Assembly (NCBI GenBank): GCA_014360745.1
Contig: JACIWY010000293.1
Span: 1 to 5,133, forward strand
Origin: Chloroflexota bacterium
GTDB taxonomy: Bacteria; Chloroflexota; Anaerolineae; UBA1429
Direction of reading: 5' to 3'
Length of the DNA: 5,133 bases
Position numbers and translations under genes: made by a program. The notes beneath the pieces were generated by a model. It searched no databases. It was not told the origin of the DNA and was given only the letters and a program-made list of their open reading frames with translations. Of the stretch, positions 1 to 5,133 are shown piece by piece (the first letter of the stretch is position 1; the number at the start of each line of letters is the position of its first letter).

Positions 1-231
1 AAGGGGCAAAGTCCAATCGCTGCCATAGTTACGACTCACGTAACGTCCGTCGATGGCGGTATCTGCTATGGGGTGCAAGATCAAAATCTCGTGGCCGACG
101 GCCGGATCTCGCACAACGTCTCTCGATTCGAGTTGGGCCGAGGCGGCGCCAAACCCCAAGAGCACACTGACGGCTATAAACAACGCCAATAGTGCCGCCA
201 ACATGCACATCTGTCGCTTTCTCATGGACAT
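1..231 (-). CDS. Secreted protein with DNRLRE-like N-terminus (partial, cut by left edge)
   Basis: Open reading frame of 77 codons that starts with ATG at 231 and leaves the window without a stop, so only the N-terminus is visible. Residues 1-32 form a clear Sec signal peptide: a basic start (MSMRKR), a hydrophobic core of Leu, Ala and Val, and a likely signal peptidase I site after AASA (residue 32). The mature part contains ADTAIDGRYVSRNYGSDW (residues 56-73). This resembles the opening strand of DNRLRE / CBM96-type domains, where an ADTY..., then ...NYGS...L pattern is usual; those domains occur in large secreted carbohydrate-associated or adhesive proteins. The domain call rests on about 20 residues and is tentative. 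Export is well supported. The start was chosen because a perfect TAAGGAGG lies 7 nt upstream; the second Met, two codons later, would be too far away. It lies 218 nt downstream of the sugar transferase gene and may be co-transcribed with it. Confidence 0.75.
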   Translation of the reverse strand, partial: MSMRKRQMCMLAALLALFIAVSVLLGFGAASAQLESRDVVRDPAVGHEILILHPIADTAIDGRYVSRNYGSDWTLPL

Positions 232-238
232 TTACTCG

Positions 239-246
239 CCTCCTTA
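239..246 (-). promoter_or_regulatory. Strong ribosome binding site of the secreted protein gene
   Basis: On the minus strand this reads TAAGGAGG, a full match to the anti-Shine-Dalgarno core, 7 nt before the ATG at 231. It supports a real, well translated gene running off the left edge and decides between the two nearby Met codons. Confidence 0.85.
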
Positions 247-449
247 GTTGACGGATCTGTAAAGCTAATTGGGTAGATATGTTGCCCAAAAGTAAAATGA
301 CGTTCGGATCGCTTGCGGGTTTGCGAAGGATCTGCCGGAGGAGGCCAGGGAAAAGGGCGACGAGGATTTTACATCCAAGGCGGCGGGATGGGCCCACCCG
401 GCGGAGTCATTGTAATAGGATGATCGAGTGTCGTCAACGGGTTTTTGTG

Positions 450-1202
450 CTAACACACTCCACGGCAACGCAACACCGCTGGAATCGTCGAGATAAGGAT
501 CTTGAGATCGCCCCAGAAAGAGCGGTTGCGTGCGTACTGAATATCCAGCGCAACCATTTCTTCAAAGGAAAGCTCGTTGCGTCCCATAATTTGCCACAGC
601 CCGGTCAGGCCTTGGGCAACGGTAAGCCGTTCCAGATAATAGGGCTTGTAATGAGCTACTTCGTAAGGGATGGCCGGGCGAGGGCCGACGAAACTCATTT
701 CACCGCGCAGAATATTGAACAGTTGAGGAAGCTCGTCCAGGCTGGTCTTGCGCAGGAAACGGCCCACCCGAGTGACCCGAGGATCATGTTCTAGTTTAAA
801 AAGGGAGCCGGTTTTATCCACTTCGCCACGGATCAGACGGCGCATATACTCCTGATGGATCGACTGATCGGCACGGTGAACCATGGTACGGAATTTATAA
901 AAGTCAAAAACGTGTTCCTCGGGGGGGCCATCGCGCAGCGATTGCTCGCCGAGGACGCGTTTTTGGACAAAAAGCGCCGGCCCGGGGGAATCGAGGACGA
1001 TGGCCAAAGCGATGAGTAGCATTAAGGGAGAGAGAAGCAGCAACAGCAACGTAGCTAAAGCCAGGTCAAAAGCTCGTTTGGCTAGGCGATAAAGAGCTAG
1101 TCGATCTTGTCGGGCATAGGCGCGTTCTGCATTGATCGGCCAAGAAAGGGTCAATGTTGGCATAACTCTGGCTGAGCGTAAATGCGCCAACTTGGTTGCC
1201 AT
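450..1202 (-). CDS. Sugar-phosphate transferase, monotopic phosphoglycosyl transferase (PglC/WcaJ-type)
   Basis: A protein of 250 residues of the bacterial sugar transferase family. Members move a sugar-1-phosphate from a UDP-sugar to undecaprenyl phosphate on the inner face of the membrane, the first step of exopolysaccharide, capsule, O-antigen or glycoprotein glycan assembly. A hydrophobic helix (about 46-70) followed by DSPGP (71-75) is the re-entrant membrane anchor. Then come the conserved KFRTM (103-107), the SLDELPQL motif (154-161) with the catalytic Asp156-Glu157 pair, VGPRP (172-176), GLTGLWQIMGR (198-208) and a C-terminal WGDLKILISTIPAVL. The four-helix N-terminal domain of WbaP/WcaJ proteins is absent, so this is a minimal catalytic type with an extra N-terminal segment of about 40 residues, partly basic. 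The sugar cannot be predicted. The start ATG has a GGAG 11 nt upstream; an internal Met at residue 14 is a weaker option. The gene follows a terminator and probably has its own promoter. Stop codon TAG. Confidence 0.93.
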   Translation of the reverse strand: MATKLAHLRSARVMPTLTLSWPINAERAYARQDRLALYRLAKRAFDLALATLLLLLLSPLMLLIALAIVLDSPGPALFVQKRVLGEQSLRDGPPEEHVFDFYKFRTMVHRADQSIHQEYMRRLIRGEVDKTGSLFKLEHDPRVTRVGRFLRKTSLDELPQLFNILRGEMSFVGPRPAIPYEVAHYKPYYLERLTVAQGLTGLWQIMGRNELSFEEMVALDIQYARNRSFWGDLKILISTIPAVLRCRGVC

Positions 1203-1255
1203 CTAGCGTTCGTCTCCAAAGTGGAATAATGGGGCGCTTCTTGCAATCCTGGCTC

Positions 1256-1283
1256 AGTATAGAGCCCGCAGATGAAATCACCA
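1256..1283 (-). promoter_or_regulatory. Possible promoter of the sugar transferase gene
   Basis: Minus-strand TATACT at 1256-1261 matches the -10 consensus in 5 of 6 positions. The hexamer TGGTGA at 1278-1283, 16 nt upstream, is a weak -35 (3 of 6). Transcription would start near 1249, giving a leader of about 45 nt before the ATG at 1202. The position, between the terminator at 1325-1369 and the gene, is what a new transcription unit needs. The poor -35 keeps confidence low. Confidence 0.35.
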
Positions 1284-1324
1284 TGAACGCCACGATGGGG
1301 GAGGTGACAGTTTCTTCATACGAT

Positions 1325-1369
1325 CAAGCAAAAAAGGGGAGAAATCCGACTTTCTCCCCTTTTTGCTTG
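1325..1369 (-). terminator. Factor-independent terminator after the bactofilin-like gene
   Basis: A long hairpin: the core arms GGGGAGAAA and TTTCTCCCC enclose the 6-nt loop at 1345-1350. The pairing continues outward through A and T tracts and then CAAGC/GCTTG, giving arms of about 19 bp with one unpaired base. Read on the minus strand, the GC-rich stem is followed by TTTTTT, as in an intrinsic terminator. It lies 26 nt after the stop of the bactofilin-like gene and separates the sigma operon from the sugar transferase. Because the T/A tracts are symmetric it should also stop plus-strand transcription, although no plus-strand gene is seen. Confidence 0.92.
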
Positions 1370-1394
1370 TTCCAATTATGTTATAATATTCTTA

Positions 1395-2495
1395 TTATTC
1401 GTTTAGGCGTTTTGTATTATGCGCATCTGGTTTGTGGCTATCCGTTATCGGAGGAAAAAGATGGTTCGGCGATTCCGACGCTTGCTGAGATGCTGATGGC
1501 GAGAAAGTCGTGGCAGGTTGGGCATTCGGTGGGCCGAAGGGAGTCCAGAATGGGGCCGGTGTTGTGCCAGCGCGAGTCAGGATTACCGCGCCTATCCCCC
1601 AACTTATCAACAGGAACGTCAACCAGGCGCCAAAGCAGCCGGTTCCGGCAAGCAAACTGATGAGCAAGGTGCCGGCCATCGTTTCCATAAGGAGCGAGGG
1701 ATTATAAGTTGGAGAGAGAAGGCGCAATATCAGCTGGCCCACAACGCGGCCCGCCGCTATCCAGGCCAGTAAGGAAGCCATTAACAAGATCATGGCGAGC
1801 ACAAAAGCTACAGGAATGCCAATACAGATAATAACTAAAATAGGAAGAAGTATGGCAGCCAAAACCATGGTAAGTAGACCTATACCAAAGCTTAACAGTA
1901 ATGAGTGGCGCATGGTCTCAGCCACGTTGGTCAGATTTATGGGCAAGATGCTGGCAATGATCGCAGCCAGTAAAAGGAGGCCCAGCGTGAAAGCCAAAGT
2001 GCGTACTGTGCCCATCAACCATGCCCCTAGCCGCGATTTGCCCGATGTTTGTTTGCTTGCCGGTGGTGCAAGTTGTTGAAGCCAATCGCGCGGCAAAGCC
2101 TCTATTCGGGAGGCGGCGGCCAGTCCTTCAATCACGTTACCATAGATCGTTGCTTCGGGATGCCGACGCAGGGTACCCAAGACGACGACGTCACCGCTCA
2201 CTTCGGCGGTGGGGCCGAGCTGGACAAAGCCTCCGAGGCTTACCACATCTCCGTCGATCTTGCCGGCGAGGTCCGCTTCGCCGGCAATGACCACCAAATT
2301 GCCAAGCACCTCGCTATCTTGTAGGCTGTGTAGGGTGCCCCCTAACACAACAATATCCTCCGCGATGCGTTCACCTGCCTTCAGAGTTCGTTCGTCGCGA
2401 ATCACAATGCTTTCGCCCTGGCCCATTACCGGCAGAGGAAAAGCCACTAGCATCAAGAGGCTGAGCAGTAGAAAGCGCAAGAATTTCTGTCTCAT
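1395..2495 (-). CDS. Exported bactofilin-like beta-repeat protein with membrane helices
   Basis: A protein of 366 residues. Residues 1-25 form a signal peptide (MRQKFLRF, then a Leu-rich core, probable cleavage near VMG/QG). Residues 41-124 carry about four degenerate repeats of 17-20 residues, each built around a short strand such as DIVVLGG, NLVVIAG, DVVSLGG or DVVVLG, with Gly-Asp or Gly-Asn turns. This is the right-handed beta-helix pattern of polymer-forming (bactofilin) proteins. After a linker come hydrophobic segments at about 160-183, 198-220, 222-247 and 270-307 (one or two helices), then a Pro/Ser/Thr-rich polar tail (311-366). Known bactofilins are cytoplasmic, so a secreted repeat domain fused to a membrane bundle is a different topology. 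The function is unknown; a scaffold or envelope-stress role is inferred from its place after a sigma/anti-sigma pair. The ATG start was chosen for its signal peptide and for AAGGGGG just upstream, which overlaps the preceding stop codon. A GTG further upstream would bury the signal peptide. Confidence 0.85.
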   Translation of the reverse strand: MRQKFLRFLLLSLLMLVAFPLPVMGQGESIVIRDERTLKAGERIAEDIVVLGGTLHSLQDSEVLGNLVVIAGEADLAGKIDGDVVSLGGFVQLGPTAEVSGDVVVLGTLRRHPEATIYGNVIEGLAAASRIEALPRDWLQQLAPPASKQTSGKSRLGAWLMGTVRTLAFTLGLLLLAAIIASILPINLTNVAETMRHSLLLSFGIGLLTMVLAAILLPILVIICIGIPVAFVLAMILLMASLLAWIAAGRVVGQLILRLLSPTYNPSLLMETMAGTLLISLLAGTGCFGAWLTFLLISWGIGAVILTRAGTTPAPFWTPFGPPNAQPATTFSPSASQQASESPNHLFPPITDSHKPDAHNTKRLNE

Positions 2496-2500
2496 CGGGG

Positions 2501-2507
2501 CCCCCTT
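2501..2507 (-). promoter_or_regulatory. Ribosome binding site overlapping the anti-sigma stop codon
   Basis: Minus-strand AAGGGGG lies 5 nt before the ATG at 2495 and shares its AA with the TAA stop (2506-2508) of the anti-sigma gene. It supports the chosen start of the bactofilin-like gene and suggests translational coupling. Confidence 0.65.
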
Positions 2508-3081
2508 AGCGCGGCGGATCAGCCCGACGCGAAAGCTCTGGGCGTTCCCAGGCCAGGCGCCAGGGTGCACTTACCAGCGAGTACCACACTATGAGCATCC
2601 CGCATATCAAAGCCAGGCAACCCGGAAGCAGTATCCAGTTTGCGCCGCCCAGGAGAGCTTTTAACACAAGCGCGAGAGCGTTGGCTATGGAGCGACTTAC
2701 AATGGCGATTTGAACCAAGATGTGTACAAAGGCCTGAACAAGCGCAGGATTGCTCAGCGCCGCGGTAGTTACCAGGGCCATGGAGGTTGCCCAGATGAGC
2801 AAAATACTGGCAAAACACAGAACTAGAAGCGCGCCGCGCCGTGAGAGGCCAAAGGGCAAGTTTCGTCGTCGGACGGCGAGCATCACCTGGGCGTGCAAGG
2901 TCGGTGGAGGCATCATCATGGGAGCGTCGGCAAAAATGCTCTCCAAACGCTGAAGGCGTTCCCATTGCCCCCGACAGGCTGCACAATCTGCCAGATGTCG
3001 TTGCAAGCTCGCTTCTTCATCTTGGCGGATTCTGCCATCGAGGCGCAACGACATCAATTCAGAGGCATGCAGACATTGCAT
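2506..3081 (-). CDS. Membrane anti-sigma factor with zinc-finger (zf-HC2/ZAS) domain
   Basis: A protein of 191 residues. The N-terminal cytoplasmic domain (1-50) has the zinc-binding anti-sigma pattern: Cys3, then His29-x3-Cys33-x2-Cys36 in HLADCAAC, with a helix before and after. Such domains grip ECF sigma factors and keep them from RNA polymerase. Hydrophobic segments follow at about 83-107 and 147-170, with another, interrupted by Arg130 and Lys141, at 112-143. Basic residues flank the first helix (RRRN, SRRG) and dominate the C-terminus, which suggests both ends are cytoplasmic. There is no sizeable extracytoplasmic sensor domain. The start at 3081 was chosen because GGAGGG lies 9 nt upstream and Cys3 falls where the family begins; upstream in-frame ATG (3108) and GTG (3123) codons are less likely. 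It overlaps the sigma gene by 23 nt, so it should be made together with its target, and ends 10 nt before the next gene. Confidence 0.92.
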   Translation of the reverse strand: MQCLHASELMSLRLDGRIRQDEEASLQRHLADCAACRGQWERLQRLESIFADAPMMMPPPTLHAQVMLAVRRRNLPFGLSRRGALLVLCFASILLIWATSMALVTTAALSNPALVQAFVHILVQIAIVSRSIANALALVLKALLGGANWILLPGCLALICGMLIVWYSLVSAPWRLAWERPELSRRADPPR

Positions 3082-3712
3082 TTTCAGATTCCCTCCATTG
3101 GGCTTCATGCTGGGCGGTTTCACTTTCGTTGAGCTCCTCCATCATGGCGGCCATCATGCGTCGCGCCCGATGCAAACGTGACTTGACCGCGCTTTCGGTT
3201 GAATTGGTGATCTCGGCGATTTCCTCATACGAGTAATCGTGCCAGTAACGGAGGATGATGACCAGCCGATACTGCACCGGCAACTCTGCCAAAAGGGTGC
3301 GGATCTCGTCGCTGCGTTCGTGGCGCGCTGCCATCTCTTCGGGGCGTGGGCGTTCGTCGGCGATCCAACGCCAATGGTTGATGGCCTCCAGCGACACCGA
3401 GCCACGCCGCCGCCTGAGCCGGTCGATGCAGTAATGCGAGGCGATCGACAGGATCCACGAGGAGAATTTGCGGCTGGGATCATAGGTGCCCAGATGGCTA
3501 TAGGCGCGAATAAACGTTTCCTGTGCGGCATCCTCCGCCTCGGTTTGGCTTCCCAACATGCGGTAGGCCAAGTTATAGATTGGGCCTTGATAGGCCTCCA
3601 CCAGTTTGGCGAAGGCGGCCTGATCTCCTTTGCGGGCACGATACACCCACTGTTGTTCCCGATCTCCCTCCACCCCACCCACCGTCTCTTCCCTTCTGGC
3701 GCGCTTGTTCAT
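3059..3712 (-). CDS. RNA polymerase ECF-type sigma factor (sigma-70 family)
   Basis: A protein of 217 residues with the two-domain layout of group 4 sigma factors. Region 2 spans about residues 33-103: YNLAYRMLGSQTEAEDAAQE, then ETFIRAY, and FSSWILSIASHYCIDRLRRR, which covers the -10 melting and recognition helices. A linker (104-133) leads to region 4 (about 134-188), with LAELPVQYRLVIILRYW and a helix-turn-helix YSYEEIAEITNSTESAVKS that would read the -35 element. It would redirect RNA polymerase to a small regulon and be held inactive by the zinc-finger protein encoded next, with which it overlaps by 23 nt. The ATG at 3712 lacks a good ribosome binding site; a GTG at residue 11, preceded by AAGGGAAGAG, is a real alternative and would remove a basic N-terminal stretch outside the conserved domain. 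The last 25 residues after region 4 are polar and not conserved. The regulon is unknown. Confidence 0.95.
   Translation of the reverse strand: MNKRARREETVGGVEGDREQQWVYRARKGDQAAFAKLVEAYQGPIYNLAYRMLGSQTEAEDAAQETFIRAYSHLGTYDPSRKFSSWILSIASHYCIDRLRRRRGSVSLEAINHWRWIADERPRPEEMAARHERSDEIRTLLAELPVQYRLVIILRYWHDYSYEEIAEITNSTESAVKSRLHRARRMMAAMMEELNESETAQHEAQWRESENAMSACL
3091..3096 (-). promoter_or_regulatory. Ribosome binding site of the anti-sigma gene, inside the sigma gene
   Basis: Minus-strand GGAGGG lies 9 nt before the ATG at 3081 and within the last codons of the sigma gene. It decides the anti-sigma start and suggests that translation of the two genes is coupled. Confidence 0.7.
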
Positions 3713-3760
3713 CTGACGTGTTTTCTTTACGCGCGATCAGGCGTCAGGGTTGCGCATACG

Positions 3761-3809
3761 ATACGCCCGACATACGCTCCTGCCTGAGACAAGAGGGATG
3801 TCGGGCTAT
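3761..3809. repeat. Inverted repeat upstream of the sigma gene
   Basis: GCCCGACAT at 3765-3773 is repeated as its exact complement ATGTCGGGC at 3798-3806. ATA (3761-3763) and TAT (3807-3809) extend the stem after one bulged C, giving 12 pairs around a 24-nt loop. No T-run follows on either strand, so it is not a typical intrinsic terminator. It sits between the stop of the PLP enzyme (3830) and the sigma start (3712), where it could be an operator, an attenuator-like leader hairpin or a Rho-associated 3' structure. The use cannot be decided from the sequence. Confidence 0.5.
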
Positions 3810-3829
3810 GGCGGCTCTCGTTAGAAGGA

Positions 3830-5133
3830 TTAGAATTGGGGTTGAGAAACGCGCAAGGCCAAGAGCTGCCGATCGATCTCCGCAACCAGAGCTTGTTGTT
3901 CTTGCCAATAGCTTGGCGAACGCTGCGCCTCGAGCTCGGCCAAACGCTTGCCGCGTTTCTCAACCCAGGTAAAGAATTTAAAATTGTGCCAGGCACGCCG
4001 GCGCTCCAGTGTGCCTTCGGTGACCCAGTCGAGCTTTTGTTTATGAAAGATGCTCACCAGGCGCACGGCGGCTTCGATCTCGTCCATAGGGCCTTGTTGC
4101 TCTCTCAACGCCGCCAGAGTCGAGCGGTAACGTTCGACCGTGTCGGTGCATACGGTGACCACCACATCATCGGCGCTCAACTCATAGAATTTACAGGCCT
4201 TGATGGCTGCCAGGATATTGGCTATGCCCGAGATGCCTACGTACGTGGCGATGCGGGCCAAACCCTCCTCTGGCACTCCGTAGCGATCGATCATCGTTCG
4301 CCACCCCGCCGGATCGGTAAGTAGTTGCAATCCTTGCAGGGCTTCTTGGTCGTCGATGGCCACTACGGCGTCGGTGTTGAACACGTTGTGGATCCAGGTG
4401 ATGTGACGGTCGCCGATGCCTTGAATGGCATGGCTGCCGTAGCCACAACAAGAAAGGGTCGGGCATTGAATCGGCTCGACGCCGACGACCCTGATCTCGG
4501 GCCAGATTTGCTTCAATCGGTCCCCGGCGGCAATGGTGCCTGCTGAGCCCATGGCCGATACATAGGCCGCTGCGCGCCCGTCGCCCAGGCCATCGGCAGC
4601 CAGCTCTGTTACCAATTCGGCGATAGTATTGCCGGTGACATAATAATGGAAACGATAATTAGCCATCGAGTCGAATTGGTTAAGCACGCGCATATGTTCG
4701 GGGTCCTGGCGAAAGAGCTCCATAGCGATGTCATAGAGCGAGACGACATCAGCCTCGCCACCCGGACCCGTGCGGATCTCGGCGCCATAGCGGCGGATCA
4801 GCTCAAAGCGCTCGGCGCTCATCCCCTGGGGCATCACCACGATGCTGCGAAAGCCCATCCGCCCGCCGACCCATGCGCCGCCGATGCCATAGTTGCCGGT
4901 AGAGGGCCAAATGCAGATGGTTTTACCGGGGATGGCATCGCCCGCTAGGAGGCGTTCTAACAGCACTGCATAAGCAGCCCCGACTTTGTGGCTGCCCGTG
5001 GGAAAATCCCGGCCATAAAGGACGACGATCTGCGCCGGAACGCCGGTTAACTCGAGGGGTAGCACATCGTAACTAACGCGCCCGGCGGGCCTCCGCCAGG
5101 TAATATTAAACAGATTGATCGGAACGAGGGGAG
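3830..5133 (-). CDS. PLP-dependent cysteine synthase-like enzyme (partial, cut by right edge)
   Basis: The frame stays open to the right edge, so 433 residues are visible and the true start is outside; a GTG at 5065 is not needed, since the codons upstream of it (PLVPINLFNITW...) also look coding. Fold-type II PLP features, in visible numbering: TGSHKVG (45-51) with the Schiff-base Lys49; STGNYG (77-82), the loop that binds the substrate carboxylate (SSGN/TSGN in relatives); MGSAGTI (194-200), in the place of the glycine-rich phosphate loop; VVGVEP (215-220); GISGIAN (299-305); and CTDTVERYRS (327-336), matching the region near the pyridine ring in CysK. Relatives make cysteine from O-acetylserine or act on serine and threonine; the substrate here is open. 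After the core, about 95 charged residues follow, including FKFFTWVEKRGKRLAELEA, which I recall from a subfamily of such enzymes. Downstream lies the sigma operon after 117 nt, with no obvious functional link. Confidence 0.9.
   Translation of the reverse strand, partial: PLVPINLFNITWRRPAGRVSYDVLPLELTGVPAQIVVLYGRDFPTGSHKVGAAYAVLLERLLAGDAIPGKTICIWPSTGNYGIGGAWVGGRMGFRSIVVMPQGMSAERFELIRRYGAEIRTGPGGEADVVSLYDIAMELFRQDPEHMRVLNQFDSMANYRFHYYVTGNTIAELVTELAADGLGDGRAAAYVSAMGSAGTIAAGDRLKQIWPEIRVVGVEPIQCPTLSCCGYGSHAIQGIGDRHITWIHNVFNTDAVVAIDDQEALQGLQLLTDPAGWRTMIDRYGVPEEGLARIATYVGISGIANILAAIKACKFYELSADDVVVTVCTDTVERYRSTLAALREQQGPMDEIEAAVRLVSIFHKQKLDWVTEGTLERRRAWHNFKFFTWVEKRGKRLAELEAQRSPSYWQEQQALVAEIDRQLLALRVSQPQF

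Noticed and set aside
296..340. Minus-strand segment with GCAAACC and GCAAGCG, reminiscent of a c-di-GMP-I riboswitch upstream of the secreted protein gene
   Set aside because: Only the short GCAAACC string fits. The rest of the conserved core, the paired stems and the tetraloop-receptor elements could not be found in the right order.
384..400. GC-rich near-palindrome CGGG-A-TGGGCCCA-CCCG after the sugar transferase gene
   Set aside because: The stem would be about six pairs around a 4-nt loop and no T-run follows on the minus strand, so it does not qualify as an intrinsic terminator.
265..468. Small minus-strand frame of 67 codons in the gap after the sugar transferase gene
   Set aside because: It overlaps the end of the sugar transferase, has no convincing ribosome binding site and shows no recognisable motif.
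279..794. Plus-strand open frame of 171 codons, and other long plus-strand frames over 1196-1660, 3239-3787 and 3836-4324
   Set aside because: They lie mostly opposite well supported minus-strand genes and show no recognisable domain; they look like shadow frames.
1382..1387. Perfect TATAAT on the plus strand next to the terminator
   Set aside because: No acceptable -35 lies 16-18 nt upstream and the stretch is simply AT-rich. Transcription would run antisense into the bactofilin-like gene with no plus-strand gene to serve.
2496..2570. N-terminal extension of the bactofilin-like protein from a GTG at 2570
   Set aside because: It would overlap the anti-sigma gene by 65 nt and bury a clear signal peptide, while the ATG at 2495 has its own ribosome binding site.

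Overview
This is a 5.1 kb bacterial window in which every supported gene lies on the minus strand, so transcription runs from the right edge to the left. The mix of genes suggests a Chloroflexota-like or similar environmental bacterium: an ECF sigma factor, a zinc-binding anti-sigma factor, an exported bactofilin-like membrane protein and a cysteine-synthase-fold PLP enzyme with a C-terminal tail. The lineage is inferred from remembered gene neighbourhoods and is not proven by the sequence. No rRNA, tRNA, CRISPR array, insertion sequence or phage gene was seen.

Layout from right to left. (1) 3830-5133 holds a fold-type-II PLP-dependent enzyme of the cysteine synthase / threonine dehydratase superfamily, cut by the right edge. 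(2) 3713-3829 is an intergenic region with a 9-bp exact inverted repeat. (3) 1395-3712 is a tightly packed three-gene unit: an ECF sigma factor, a membrane anti-sigma factor whose start overlaps the sigma gene by 23 nt, and, 10 nt further on, a signal-peptide protein with bactofilin-like beta repeats and several membrane helices. (4) A strong factor-independent terminator at 1325-1369 closes that unit. (5) 450-1202 is a monotopic sugar-phosphate transferase of the PglC/WcaJ type with a possible promoter of its own. (6) After 218 bp without a gene comes a secreted protein cut by the left edge. Its signal peptide and first mature residues resemble the start of a DNRLRE-type domain.

How the parts may work together. 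The sigma/anti-sigma pair is a classic membrane-to-transcription switch. Because the anti-sigma factor has almost no extracytoplasmic domain, the exported bactofilin-like protein in the same operon is a reasonable candidate for the sensor, or for an effector made under its control. The sugar transferase and the secreted protein point to cell-surface or extracellular polysaccharide functions. The PLP enzyme is probably metabolically unrelated. The families are all recognisable. The least described part is the sigma / anti-sigma / exported beta-repeat arrangement.
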